Assembly (NCBI RefSeq): GCF_022179185.1
Contig: NZ_BPQJ01000002.1
Coordinates: 248,001 to 312,000 of the forward strand
Direction: 5' to 3'
Source of the DNA: Methylobacterium frigidaeris
GTDB taxonomy: Bacteria > Pseudomonadota > Alphaproteobacteria > Rhizobiales > Beijerinckiaceae
DNA: 64,000 nt
Shown: one piece after another, positions 55,444-64,000 of the stretch
Numbering within the stretch: the stretch's first letter is position 1
How the letters are laid out: the number at the start of each line of letters is the position of its first letter
The notes under the pieces: model-generated
Databases searched by the model: none
The model's input: only the letters and a program-made list of their open reading frames with translations
Told to the model about the DNA's origin: nothing
Program-made: the position numbers and the translations under genes

Positions 55444-55720
55444 TGTCATCCTGTGGCAGGCGGGTCTCGGGCGCTTATTGCACGATCGCCTGCGACGCGG
55501 CGAGCACCCGGGGCAGGGGAGGGGAGCGCGGCGGCCCGGCGCTGGAAGGGGGCTGACTGCCGGACCGCCGCTCTCGCCGCCCCGGCATCAGCCGGTGCGG
55601 CCCGGCCAGGGTCGTGGATGAGGGTTAACGGTGTGTTGACGGGGCGGCATGCGGGAGAGCATGCGAGCCCTCCCCCTGCGAGGCAGGGTTCGGGCGCACC
55701 GCCCTTCGCCCGAAACCGTG

Positions 55721-56887
55721 TCACGCCGCCGTGGCGGCCACCACCTGCCCGGCCTCGGCGAGCGCCGCCTCGTAGACGGCGACGTAGCGCGCCGCGACGC
55801 TCGACCAGCGGTAATCCGACAGGTCCTCCGCGCCGCGCGCGATCTCCCCGCGCTCCAGGCGATCATAGGCGCCGCGGATCGCCCCGGCCGCCGCTTGCGC
55901 GTCGGCGAAATCCGCCAGCGTGATCGAGGGGTGGCGGTCCTTGAGCCAGGCGAAGGCGTCGTTGGGATGGGCCACCGTGACGAGGCCGGCGCTCAAGGCT
56001 TCGATCAGCGCGATCCCGAATCCCTCGTACTGCGAGGCCGAGACGAACAGGCTCGATTGCCCGATCAGCCCGCGGACCGCCGGGGCGTCGAGGCCGGTAT
56101 GCAGCGTCACCGCGCCAGAGAGGCCCAGGCGCTCGATCTCGGCGGTGAGCGCTCCTACCGTGACGTCGGACGGCACCCCGACGATCCGCAGCCGCCAGCC
56201 GGCACCGTCGGCTTTCAGGGCCTGCATGGTCGCGAGCAGGCGGTCGAGGCGCTTGTTGTGGGCGAATCGCCCGATGGTTAGGAGCGCACGGCGAGGATCT
56301 GGCGAGGCGGCGCCGGCGAACTTCTCCAGGTCGACACCGTTCTGGATCACCGCGACGCCGCCGGGCGTGATGCCGTCGAACAGCCGGGCGTCGCTCTCGC
56401 TGCAGGCGACGATCGCCTCGTAGCCGCGCACGCTCATCCGGGTCGGGCCCTCGAACCAGAGCTTCTTCAGCCGCGAATGCGCGCTGGTGTGGAAGAAGCC
56501 CCCGTGGGTCGTCGCCACCATCGGGCGGCGGTGCAGGGGCCTGGCGAGCGCGAAGGCGTCGAAGAAAAAGTCGATGGCGTGGACGTGGACGAGGTCGGCG
56601 TCGCCGAGGTGCCGGAACACGGAAGGCGCGACGGGGTAGCGGTGCGAGCCGAAGAACGGGATCCGCTCGATATCGATCCCCTCCAGGCGCTCCTGCGCCG
56701 GCAGCCGTGCGTCGGGCTGCGAGAACAGCCGGTCGAGGGTCAGTACCCGCACGCGGTGGCCGAGGCGGGCCTGCTCGCGGGCGAGGTTGGCGACGAAATC
56801 CTCGAGCCCGCCGCGATTGGGCAGGAACTGGCGGACCACGTGCAGGATCGAGAGGGGCGCGGCGGAATTCGGCAAGGGACTCACCAT
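55721..56887 (-). CDS. glycosyltransferase family 4
   Basis: A 388-residue GT4 enzyme of GT-B fold. The N-terminal half begins LSILHVVRQFLPNRGGLE (the acceptor domain), VACSESDARLF lies mid-protein, and the nucleotide-sugar half has IGRFAHNKRLDRLL and the EX7E-type region SASQYEGFGIALIEALSAG. It adds a sugar to a polyprenyl-linked or growing polysaccharide on the cytoplasmic side. It overlaps no gene but follows GH5 by 17 bases on the same strand, with wzx further upstream: one polysaccharide operon. Confidence 0.85.
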   Translation of the reverse strand: MVSPLPNSAAPLSILHVVRQFLPNRGGLEDFVANLAREQARLGHRVRVLTLDRLFSQPDARLPAQERLEGIDIERIPFFGSHRYPVAPSVFRHLGDADLVHVHAIDFFFDAFALARPLHRRPMVATTHGGFFHTSAHSRLKKLWFEGPTRMSVRGYEAIVACSESDARLFDGITPGGVAVIQNGVDLEKFAGAASPDPRRALLTIGRFAHNKRLDRLLATMQALKADGAGWRLRIVGVPSDVTVGALTAEIERLGLSGAVTLHTGLDAPAVRGLIGQSSLFVSASQYEGFGIALIEALSAGLVTVAHPNDAFAWLKDRHPSITLADFADAQAAAGAIRGAYDRLERGEIARGAEDLSDYRWSSVAARYVAVYEAALAEAGQVVAATAA

Positions 56888-56904
56888 GGGGCTCACGATG
56901 GCGC

Positions 56905-57921
56905 TCACGGCTCGCAGGAGGGTTTGGCCCGGGCGGCGGCCTGGATCGCGCTCACCACGGGGGCGGTGGCTCCGGCGGGATCGAGCCGCAGGGGATAGTC
57001 CGGCGCCCACAGGTCGCCGGCAGCCCAGACGGTCCAGCCGACCCAGGCTTGCGGGTTCGCGTTGACGTGGCGCAGGATCGCCGCCAGGCGCTCCGCGCAG
57101 CCGCGGTTACCGGGAGCCCCGATCTCGCCCAGGAAGGCGCGGCGCCCGTTCTGCGCCAGCCAGCCGGTCAGGCGCTCTACCGCCTGCAGGGCGTCGGCGC
57201 CCCGGCTGCACTCGGCGTGGGTGCCGGAATAATCGGCATCGAGGTACTGGTGCACCTCGTAGGCGAAGTTGTTTCCAGGATCGATCGTGCCGAGCATCAC
57301 CGCGGCGTTGTTGCCGGTCGGCAGGTCGGCGGTCCAGCTATGCGCGCCGGTCCAGCCCGAGCCTGGCACCAGCACCAATTGCTTGGCGCCCACCTCCCGG
57401 ATCGCCGCGATGGCGGCGTTGGCGGCGGTGAGCCAGCGCTCGGCCGGGATGTCGTGCGGCTCGTTCATCAGCCCGAACACCACCGAGGCATCGCCCCGGA
57501 AGTGGCGGGCCAGGCGCCGCCAGACGTCGGCGAAGGCCTCCGGCGTCACCATCTCGGTGCCGATGCGCGCCTTGCCGTAATAGGCGTAGTTGTGCAGGTC
57601 GATCACCGTGCGCATGCCGCTTTGCGTCGCAGCCGAGACCGCGGCTTCGAGGCGGGCGAGCTCCTCCGGATCGAGCGGCTGGCGCAGGGCCGGCTGCAGC
57701 CGCTCCCAGCGGATCGGCAGCCGCATCGCCGTCAGCCCCAACTCCGCGAAGCGGCCGATCGTCGAGGCCGAGGGGTAGAGATAGTCGAAGCCGTAGCGCC
57801 CCGGCACGGTGCCGAACTCGGCGCCGCTGATGTTGACGCCGCGCAGGCAGGTGGGGGCGGCCGCGGCGGGGGCCGACGGGAGCGCCAGGATCAGGCAGGC
57901 GAGGGTGAGGAGACGGCGCAT
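56905..57921 (-). CDS. exported glycoside hydrolase family 5 protein
   Basis: A 338-residue secreted GH5-like hydrolase with a signal peptide (LTLACLILALPSAPAAAA). TIM-barrel landmarks are MRLPIRWERLQP, HNYAYYG, the acid/base Glu in FGLMNEPHD and the nucleophile Glu in AFLGEIGAPG. Such enzymes trim or release beta-glucans or cellulose-like exopolysaccharide. It lies between the flippase and GT4, so it probably processes the polymer made by this cluster. Confidence 0.87.
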   Translation of the reverse strand: MRRLLTLACLILALPSAPAAAAPTCLRGVNISGAEFGTVPGRYGFDYLYPSASTIGRFAELGLTAMRLPIRWERLQPALRQPLDPEELARLEAAVSAATQSGMRTVIDLHNYAYYGKARIGTEMVTPEAFADVWRRLARHFRGDASVVFGLMNEPHDIPAERWLTAANAAIAAIREVGAKQLVLVPGSGWTGAHSWTADLPTGNNAAVMLGTIDPGNNFAYEVHQYLDADYSGTHAECSRGADALQAVERLTGWLAQNGRRAFLGEIGAPGNRGCAERLAAILRHVNANPQAWVGWTVWAAGDLWAPDYPLRLDPAGATAPVVSAIQAAARAKPSCEP

Positions 57922-57922
57922 C

Positions 57923-59296
57923 TCATTCCGCCGCGTGCGCGGGAGCTTGGGGGAGGGCGGGGGGAACGGCCTGCGCCGGGAGCCAGGCCCGGCGGGTGAA
58001 GAAGGCGGTCGCGCGGCTGTCGATGTCCCAGTTCGCCCGCACCCAGCGGGCAAGCACCAGGTTGATGACGATCGTCCAGCCGACATTCGCCACCGCGACG
58101 CCCATGATGCCGAACGGCACCGCCACGAGGCAGAGCAGGACCGCGTATCCGGAGTACAGGACCGCGTTGCTGATCAGGATGTAGCGTTCGCCGCCGCCGA
58201 TCGTCAGGAGCGTGGGGCCCGGGCCGAAGAACGCGCTCACCACCGCGGACAGGCTGAGCACCATCAGCACGTCGGTGTGCGCGGCGAAATCCGGCTTGAA
58301 CAGGGTGAGCGCGAAGGGCGCGCCGACCGCCATCACCACCGCGCCCACCGACGAGATCGTGAAGCTCGCGAGCGACAGCCGGCCGATCAGGCGCTGCGCC
58401 CCATCCCGGTCGCGGGCCTGGAAGTGGCTCGCGATCATCGGCATGCTGACGGTGTCGATCGCCGCGCTCGGCAGGTTGATCAGCGTGGCGTAGCGCAGGG
58501 CGACGAAGTAGAACGCCGCCTGCTCCATGCCGAGAGCCGCGCCGACGATCACGGTCTCGAGGAAGGCTGCCGCCGCCACGATCACGTTGTTGGCGGTGAA
58601 GAGCAGGCTCTCGCCGCGCCAGGTCGGCGCCTTCTCCGGGTGCCGGAACCCGCCGCGCCAGGAATCCCAGCCGTGCAGCCCGGCGAGGTGGCGGATCTGG
58701 TAGAGCGTCATCACCAGGAGCAGCCCCAGCACGATCTCCATCGCGACCGTCGCGCCGCTGAGAAGGCCGGCGAGCGAGGCGCCCCAGAGCACCACCGAGC
58801 AGGCGCCGCGCCAGATCACCTCGCGGGGCAGCAGCGCGAGCCAGATCCGGCCGTGGACGCGGAAGTAGTTCTGCAGGTATTCGGAGAGGGCGAAGACCCC
58901 CGCGAAGGCGCAGGCGAGATGGAGCCGGTGATAGGGGTCGGGCAGGGATTCCTCGGCGACGAAGACCACTGCGCTCGACGCGAGCATCAGCCCGATCGCG
59001 GCCGTGACCCAGCCGAGATTGTAGCGCACCAGCGCGTCGTTGTGGGCTAAGACGCCGTCCCGCGCGCGGTAGTGCTTCAGCACCAGGTTCTGCTGGCCGA
59101 ACGCCGCGATCAGCCCGAGCCCGCTGCCGAACGTGAACAGGAACACGTAGACGCCGTACTCGTAGGTCGTGAGCAGCCGGCTCGCGACGAGCAGCATCAG
59201 GAAGCCGAGCACGGCGCTGGCGATCCGGGCGACGAAGGCCGAGGCGAATTGCTGCGAGCGGCCCGATCGGCGCAGCCGCGCGACGAGTGTCAGCAT
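57923..59296 (-). CDS. Wzx-type polysaccharide flippase
   Basis: A 457-residue membrane protein with about 12 helices of the MATE/MVF-like Wzx type: ASAFVARIASAVLGFLMLLV, LLTTYEYGVYVFLFTFG and late VGWTIVINLVLARWV. It flips a lipid-linked oligosaccharide to the periplasm. The start at 59296 (MLTLVARLRRSG) opens the first helix. The stop is one base before the GH5 start. It is divergent from a WecG/TagA gene, so it heads the minus-strand half of the cluster. Confidence 0.85.
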   Translation of the reverse strand: MLTLVARLRRSGRSQQFASAFVARIASAVLGFLMLLVASRLLTTYEYGVYVFLFTFGSGLGLIAAFGQQNLVLKHYRARDGVLAHNDALVRYNLGWVTAAIGLMLASSAVVFVAEESLPDPYHRLHLACAFAGVFALSEYLQNYFRVHGRIWLALLPREVIWRGACSVVLWGASLAGLLSGATVAMEIVLGLLLVMTLYQIRHLAGLHGWDSWRGGFRHPEKAPTWRGESLLFTANNVIVAAAAFLETVIVGAALGMEQAAFYFVALRYATLINLPSAAIDTVSMPMIASHFQARDRDGAQRLIGRLSLASFTISSVGAVVMAVGAPFALTLFKPDFAAHTDVLMVLSLSAVVSAFFGPGPTLLTIGGGERYILISNAVLYSGYAVLLCLVAVPFGIMGVAVANVGWTIVINLVLARWVRANWDIDSRATAFFTRRAWLPAQAVPPALPQAPAHAAE

Positions 59297-59651
59297 CGTG
59301 TCCGTCGCCTCATCGATGGCGCGGGGTTCCGGCCCGCCGCTCCTGATCCCGGGGTAGCAGCCATCCCCTATCGGGACTTTAACGCGATCTCTCGTACCCA
59401 CGGCGAAAGCCGCAAAATCATCGCAGCGTTCGGCCTGGGACTACAAGCTTAGCCATTCGCAACGGCCCCGATACGGCCTTGCCGGCATTCGCCCAATCCA
59501 TCGTTAACCCTGCGCTGAATTAAGGCTGCATCTCGGGTGGGGGAGGCTGCATTCACTTTGCGCGGGGTACGACCGGCCGGTAAATCTTCATCGATCCCGG
59601 CGATGGTCTTGCCTCGACACGGATCACCTCAACTCCAACCGGAAGCGTCCC
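59297..59651. other. divergent promoter region of the polysaccharide cluster
   Basis: No gene seen. It lies between the oppositely transcribed wzx and GT26 genes and should contain both promoters. I recognise no clear operator; a few AT-richer patches are near 59395-59400 and 59505-59525. Confidence 0.45.
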
Positions 59652-60488
59652 ATGCCTGACCGCGCCCTCGACACGGCGCCCGGAGCCGCGAGCGTCGACC
59701 GTCTCGACCTCGAGGGCGTCAGCGTCAGCGACCTCACCCGCGACGAGCTGTTCGGCCGCCTGCGCGACGCCCTCGACCGACGCGCGCAGCTGTGCCTCGG
59801 CTTCTGCAACGCCAACATGCTGCTCAAGGCCCTGTGCACGCCAGCCTATGCCGCGTCCCTGCGCGGCTTCCTGCTCGTCAGCGACGGGCTCGGCATCGAC
59901 CTGTGCTCGGCCCTGTTCCGCGGCCGCTTCTTCCGCCAGAACCTCAACGGCACCGACCTGATCCCGGCCTTCCTGGCCGCCGAGACGGCGCCGCGCACGC
60001 TGTTCCTGCTCGGGGCCAGGCCCGGCATCGCCGAGGCGGCGGCGCGCAACCTGGCGCTGCTCTATCCCCAGCACAGGGTCGTCGGCGTGCGCGACGGCTA
60101 CTTCCCGGCCGGGGAGCTGGAGGTTGTGCTCGCCGGGATCAACGCCGCCTCGCCGGACATCCTGCTCGTCGCCCTCGGCAATCCGGGCCAGGAGACGTTC
60201 ATCGCCGAGCACGCGCACCGGATCGACGCGCGCGTGCTGATGGGGGTCGGCGCCCTGCTCGACTACGCTGCCGGCGCGTCGGTCCGCGCCCCTGCGGCGT
60301 TCCGTCTCGTGCGACTCGAGTGGCTGTTCCGTCTTCTGCGCGAGCCGCGCCGCCTCGGGCGGCGCTACACCGTCGACGTCGTGGTCTTCGTGGCCATGAT
60401 TCTCCGGCTGCGGCTCGCGAGCCTCAGCATCCTGCGCCGGAGCGATCATCGGTTCGGCGACGAGAACGATGCAAAGACAAGAGCCTGA
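59652..60488 (+). CDS. WecG/TagA/CpsF-family glycosyltransferase (GT26)
   Basis: A 278-residue GT26 enzyme. FCNANMLLKALC, VSDGLGIDLCS, NGTDLIPAF and LVALGNPGQETFI are the family blocks (substrate-binding Asp and the GxPxQE loop). Members transfer a sugar to a polyprenyl-linked acceptor, as WecG, TagA or GumM do. A C-terminal amphipathic region may bind the membrane. It is the first plus-strand gene of the cluster, followed by the tandem hydrolase. Confidence 0.88.
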   Translation: MPDRALDTAPGAASVDRLDLEGVSVSDLTRDELFGRLRDALDRRAQLCLGFCNANMLLKALCTPAYAASLRGFLLVSDGLGIDLCSALFRGRFFRQNLNGTDLIPAFLAAETAPRTLFLLGARPGIAEAAARNLALLYPQHRVVGVRDGYFPAGELEVVLAGINAASPDILLVALGNPGQETFIAEHAHRIDARVLMGVGALLDYAAGASVRAPAAFRLVRLEWLFRLLREPRRLGRRYTVDVVVFVAMILRLRLASLSILRRSDHRFGDENDAKTRA

Positions 60489-60666
60489 GCAGCGTTGCGC
60501 CAGGCAGATCTGCTGACTGCGCGGCCGCCCCTTCCGCCTCGTCCGCCGGCCGGGGCGGAAGGGGCCGGCACGTCGTAGATAATTCGGCAAACTTGAAGAC
60601 CTAGAACAGTCTACGCGGGCCACGGGATCGGGCGCTGCTCGGCTGACAGGAAAAGGAAGTGTGCAG

Positions 60667-62508
60667 ATGCTGACCGACGGCGCGGGCAAAGAGCTCATCG
60701 GGGGGGGCATGGCAGGGCCTATCGCGGCGGAGCCGGTCCCCGTCGTGCTCGGCGACGCGTTCGGCTGGTACAGCCCGGGCGCGCGCCGGCGCGGCGTGCT
60801 CCTGTGCGGCACCTTCGGGTTCGAGCAATGGTGCGCCTACCGCTCGTGGCGCGAACTCGCCGCGATGATCGCCGGCGCCGGCTGTCCGACCCTGCGCTTC
60901 GACTATCCGGGCCAGGGCGATTCCCGCGACCCGGCGGACCCGGAGATTCCCGCGGCGCTTGCTGCGATCCGGGCCGGCATCGCCTACCTGCGCGAGCAGG
61001 CGGGGGCGGAGGAGATCGTGGTGGTGGGCCTGCGCCTCGGTGCGACCCTCGCGGCCCTCTCGGGCGGGAGCGTCGACCGGCTGGTGATGCTGGCGCCGTT
61101 CCTTACCGGCAAGGCCTATCGCCGCGAGATGGCGATGCAGTCGCGGCTCATCGACATGATGCCCGACCGCACGCCGCTCCCGCAGGAGCCCGACACGCTG
61201 ATGGTCGGCAGCTTCCTCCTCGGGTCGCAGACCCTCGCCGACCTCGCCCGGCTCGACCTGATGGCCCCGGAGCGCGCCCCAGCGCCGCGGATCCTGATAC
61301 TCGGACCGAAGGTCGACACTCTGGCCGAGCGCTACCGGGCGCTCGGGAGCGCGGTCGAGACCGGCCCGCTCCCCGATCTGACCCAGCTCGTCTCCGACCC
61401 GCTCTTCCCCCGCACCCCCGGCCAGACCTTCGCGCTGGTGCGCGACTTCGCCGTGGCGCAGGCGCCCGCGCCGGTCGCGCCCTTGTCCGCGCCTTTGCCC
61501 GCGTCCCTGGCGTCGTGCCGGCTCGCCGACGCGGCGTGGCAGGAGGAGGTGTCGCAGTTCGGCCCCGGCCTCGTCGGCATCCTGTGCCGGCCGCGAGGGC
61601 CGTGGAGCGGCGGCACCGTGCTGATGGTCAATTCCGGGCGCAATCCGCGGGCCGGGCACGGCCGGCAGACGGCGCGGCTCGGCCGGCGGCTGGCCGAGGC
61701 CGGCATCGCTTCGTTCCGCTTCGACCTGCGCGGCATCGGCGACAGCGCCGAGCGTCCGGACGGGTCCCTGCCCCTCTACACGGTGGACGCGGTCGCCGAC
61801 GTCCAGGCTGCCCTCGGCCACCTCGAGGCTCGGCAGCACACGCCCTGCGTGGTCCTCGGCGTCTGCAGCGGCGCCTTCCTGGCCTTCCAGGCGATCTGCC
61901 GGGACGAGCGCCTCTCCGCGGCGGTCCTGGTCAACCTCTACTGCTTCGACGTCGAGCCCGGCACCGACATCGAGACGATGATCCGCGATTCCTTCCGGGG
62001 GGAGGTGAGCTATGCGGAGCGGGCGCGGCAGGGTGACCTCTGGCGTCGCATCCTCGGCGGCGAGCTGGGCGTCGGCAAGATCCTGCGGGCGGTGGGGCGC
62101 GACGCCCGCGCCCGCGTGACGGCCTGGACGGCGCGCATCCCCGGCCTCGCCCCGGGCGGCGAGACCGTCGCCCGGCGCTTGTCGAGGCTGCGTCGCCGCG
62201 GGGCGCGGATCCACCTGGTCTATGGCCAGGGTGATCGGGGCATCGCCGCGCTCGCCGCCAATCTCGGCAAGTCGCACGAGGGCGCGGCGCGCAAGCTCGG
62301 CTATCCGGTCACCATCCTGGACGGCGTCGATCACAACCTGAGCAGGGCGGCCGACCAAGAGCGGCTCTTCGCGATCGTGAGGGACGCCGTCGAGGACGCG
62401 CGGCGCTCCCGGAATCCGGAGCACGAGGCTGGTCTGGCGATCCGTCCGCGCGACGTCCCCGACCCGGGCGGTCCCCCTTCGGCCCCCGTCGCGGCGGTCC
62501 GGGCATGA
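60667..62508 (+). CDS. tandem alpha/beta-hydrolase protein with altered nucleophile elbows
   Basis: A 613-residue protein made of two alpha/beta-hydrolase domains (about 25-265 and 290-570). The first elbow is GLRLG (121-125), with Arg123 where the nucleophile serine belongs. The second is GVCSG (398-402), with Cys400 there. Strand motifs FDYPGQGDS and FDLRGIGDS mark each domain. The first is probably non-catalytic; the second may use cysteine. The family is often tied to polysaccharide or exosortase-type clusters. ATG 60667 has AAGGA 9 bases upstream; GTG 60661 is too close. It overlaps the next gene by four bases. Confidence 0.75.
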   Translation: MLTDGAGKELIGGGMAGPIAAEPVPVVLGDAFGWYSPGARRRGVLLCGTFGFEQWCAYRSWRELAAMIAGAGCPTLRFDYPGQGDSRDPADPEIPAALAAIRAGIAYLREQAGAEEIVVVGLRLGATLAALSGGSVDRLVMLAPFLTGKAYRREMAMQSRLIDMMPDRTPLPQEPDTLMVGSFLLGSQTLADLARLDLMAPERAPAPRILILGPKVDTLAERYRALGSAVETGPLPDLTQLVSDPLFPRTPGQTFALVRDFAVAQAPAPVAPLSAPLPASLASCRLADAAWQEEVSQFGPGLVGILCRPRGPWSGGTVLMVNSGRNPRAGHGRQTARLGRRLAEAGIASFRFDLRGIGDSAERPDGSLPLYTVDAVADVQAALGHLEARQHTPCVVLGVCSGAFLAFQAICRDERLSAAVLVNLYCFDVEPGTDIETMIRDSFRGEVSYAERARQGDLWRRILGGELGVGKILRAVGRDARARVTAWTARIPGLAPGGETVARRLSRLRRRGARIHLVYGQGDRGIAALAANLGKSHEGAARKLGYPVTILDGVDHNLSRAADQERLFAIVRDAVEDARRSRNPEHEAGLAIRPRDVPDPGGPPSAPVAAVRA

Positions 62509-63554
62509 GCAGGGTCGGCACCATCGACGGTCCGGAGGCCGCGCGCGCGACCCTCGTCGTGACGGCGAAGCCGGGAGCGCGCTGCGGCGTCTCCGATTAC
62601 ACGGAGAAGCTGCGCACGATCATCAGCGAGCGCGGCCTCGACGTCAGGGTGGAGCGTCTGCCCACCTGGTCGTTCCAGGGATTGCTGCGGGTCTGGCGTC
62701 AGGGCGGCGCCGGCCGGCGCTCGGTCGTGCACGTGCAGTACCCGTCGATGAATCTCGGCCGGTCGCCGGCCGTGGCCCTCGCCCCGCTCCTGATCGGCGG
62801 CGCCCGCCTCTACCTGACCCTGCACGAGTTCACGATCTTCAACCGGGTCCGGAAATGCTACTTCCTGACCTTTGCCCTGTCGCGGGCCACGGTGATCTTC
62901 TCGAACGAGTTCGAGCGGCGCGCCTTCGAGACGGCCTTCCCGTTCCGCCGCTGCCGCACGATGGTGGTGCCGATCGGGTCGAACATCACGGTCGGCCGGC
63001 CAGCAGTCCCCTCCGAGGCACGCGAACCGACGCTCGTCTATTTCGGCCAGATCGGCCCGGACAAGGGCCTCGAGGCGTTCCTGGCGGTCTCGGAACGTCT
63101 TCGTGCCGGAGGCGAGAGCCTCGCCATCGTCGTCATCGGATCGCCGTCGGGACCCGATTGCCCGGTCTTCCGGGACGTGTCCGCGAGGGCCGATCAGCTC
63201 GGCATCAGGCTGGTCCTCAACGCCGAGCCGGAGCAGGTCTCCGACGAGCTGTCCCGGGCGCGCGTCGCCTTCCTGCCCTTCCCCGATGGCGTGAGCGAGA
63301 AGCGCGGATCGGCCCTCGCCTGCCTGGAGCACGGCCTGGTGGTCGTCACCACCCACTCGGCCAAGACGCCGGACTGGCTGCGGGCATCGACGGTGCCCCA
63401 CGTCTCGGTCGAGGAGACGGCGGCCGCCCTCCGCACCCTCGTCTCGGCGGATGGTCACCGAGCGGCCGTCGCCGGCCGTGACCCGGATGCCTTGCGGGCG
63501 CGCACCTGGCCGAGCATCGCCGAGCGGCACCTCGCGCTGTACGGCCTGGCGTGA
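62505..63554 (+). CDS. glycosyltransferase, GT4-like
   Basis: A 349-residue GT-B-fold glycosyltransferase. AKPGARCGVSDYTEKL opens the N-domain, VHVQYPSMNLGRSP and LHEFTIFNRVRK follow, and the C-domain has LVYFGQIGPDKGLEAFL and LPFPDGVSEKRGSALACLEHG. It is translationally coupled (ATGA) to the tandem hydrolase and so part of the same operon. Its sugar is unknown. Confidence 0.82.
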   Translation: MSRVGTIDGPEAARATLVVTAKPGARCGVSDYTEKLRTIISERGLDVRVERLPTWSFQGLLRVWRQGGAGRRSVVHVQYPSMNLGRSPAVALAPLLIGGARLYLTLHEFTIFNRVRKCYFLTFALSRATVIFSNEFERRAFETAFPFRRCRTMVVPIGSNITVGRPAVPSEAREPTLVYFGQIGPDKGLEAFLAVSERLRAGGESLAIVVIGSPSGPDCPVFRDVSARADQLGIRLVLNAEPEQVSDELSRARVAFLPFPDGVSEKRGSALACLEHGLVVVTTHSAKTPDWLRASTVPHVSVEETAAALRTLVSADGHRAAVAGRDPDALRARTWPSIAERHLALYGLA

Positions 63555-63640
63555 GGGCGGCGTGACCGGCGCAGCGTCCCGGGTATCGTGGGTTGCGTCG
63601 GGTCTCCCGTCGCGATCGCGTTCCGCGTGATCCCTCGGGG

Positions 63641-64000
63641 TCAGAGCCCGGTCACCGCCGCGAAGGTGCGGCTCAGGCTCTGCCACACCTCCCTCCCGTA
63701 CATGATCTCGCTCCCCGGCGGCGGCCGCGAGAAGTCGTAGGTCGGCGCGGCCCGGAAGCGCTCGGGACCGAACCCGAACAGGGTGAGATTGGGGGTCTGA
63801 CTGCGGTGGCAGGCCAAGGCCGCCTCCTTGCGGCGGGCCGCCTCAGGCGTCAGCGGGACGACGATCTCCGGAAGGTCTGGGTCTTCGAGGAAGCGCCCGG
63901 TGCGCAAAGTGCCGTTCACCTGGTGATAGCTCGTGAACTCGAGCCGCGCCGGCGCGTGGCTGCCCTGGCGCGCGAGGCGCGCGCAGGCCTCCTGCACCGC
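63641..64000 (-). CDS. PIG-L family deacetylase, C-terminal part (runs off the window)
   Basis: At least 119 residues on the minus strand reach the window edge; no start is visible. The segments VPLTPEAARRKEAALACHRSQ, FGFGPERFR and EIMYGREVW resemble the C-terminal part of PIG-L/LmbE-type zinc deacetylases. The metal-binding PHPDDE motif would lie to the right. It is convergent with the glycosyltransferase and could deacetylate a polysaccharide sugar. Confidence 0.65.
   Translation of the reverse strand, partial: AVQEACARLARQGSHAPARLEFTSYHQVNGTLRTGRFLEDPDLPEIVVPLTPEAARRKEAALACHRSQTPNLTLFGFGPERFRAAPTYDFSRPPPGSEIMYGREVWQSLSRTFAAVTGL

Noticed and set aside
1..64000. tRNA, rRNA, transposase or prophage genes
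   Set aside because: No tRNA-like arms, rRNA segments, transposase or structural phage proteins were recognised; a dedicated tRNA scan was not possible.

Overview
This looks like chromosomal DNA of a high-GC alphaproteobacterium of the order Hyphomicrobiales, most like Methylobacterium. The reasons are very GC-rich codon use, a PQQ alcohol dehydrogenase with a fused cytochrome c, a Bradyrhizobium-type carrier-protein aminoacylation cluster, DUF1236, an HWE histidine kinase, and repABC-type and RPA-type plasmid replication genes. The genus is an inference from gene content; no similarity search was possible.

Layout. 0-13 kb: MarR and SDR genes, a decayed mqsRA toxin-antitoxin locus, a TetR/PspA/YiaAB envelope-stress locus with three operators, a giant MFS-acyltransferase-acyl-ligase (Aas-like), a PAS-XRE regulator, murA and hemA, and a second decayed toxin-antitoxin locus (parDE-like). 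13-27 kb: hisG-hisZ-hisS, a PQQ dehydrogenase, an O-antigen polymerase/ligase, a bile-acid-symporter-like protein with a divergent LysR, a Tat-type malate:quinone oxidoreductase, a lipocalin-like protein and a CYTH protein. 27.8-34.9 kb: histidine utilisation (hutC, hutF, hutI, hutH, hutU) with two HutC-type operators between divergent hutF and hutI.

35-50 kb: the most unusual part. A 1.4-kb non-coding stretch carries about 22-bp-spaced iterons and 17 GANTC sites in 500 bp, beside an RPA-family replication initiator. Some 10 kb on lie repA/repB-type partition genes with no repC, and repB contains two perfect repABC-type parS palindromes. Between these lie a DUF1236 protein, an HWE kinase, a GH2 glycosidase and a compact operon (carrier protein, acyl-CoA-dehydrogenase-like flavoprotein, amino acid:carrier-protein ligase, DUF1839) that looks like a small uncharacterised aminoacyl-carrier-protein pathway. 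Murein, haem, histidine and tRNA-charging genes on the same stretch argue for an integrated plasmid replicon or a chromid-like replicon rather than a simple plasmid.

50-64 kb: a MerR regulator with a divergent glutaredoxin-MauE fusion, small exported proteins, MgtC, an FdhF/YdeP molybdoenzyme, a YaiI protein, then a surface-polysaccharide cluster (GT4, GH5, Wzx-type flippase, WecG/TagA GT26, tandem alpha/beta hydrolase, a second glycosyltransferase) and a truncated PIG-L deacetylase at the right edge.

Two palindromic interspersed repeat families (A, about 123 bp; B, about 130 bp) recur between genes, and one A copy sits inside a B copy. No rRNA, tRNA, CRISPR array or transposase was seen.
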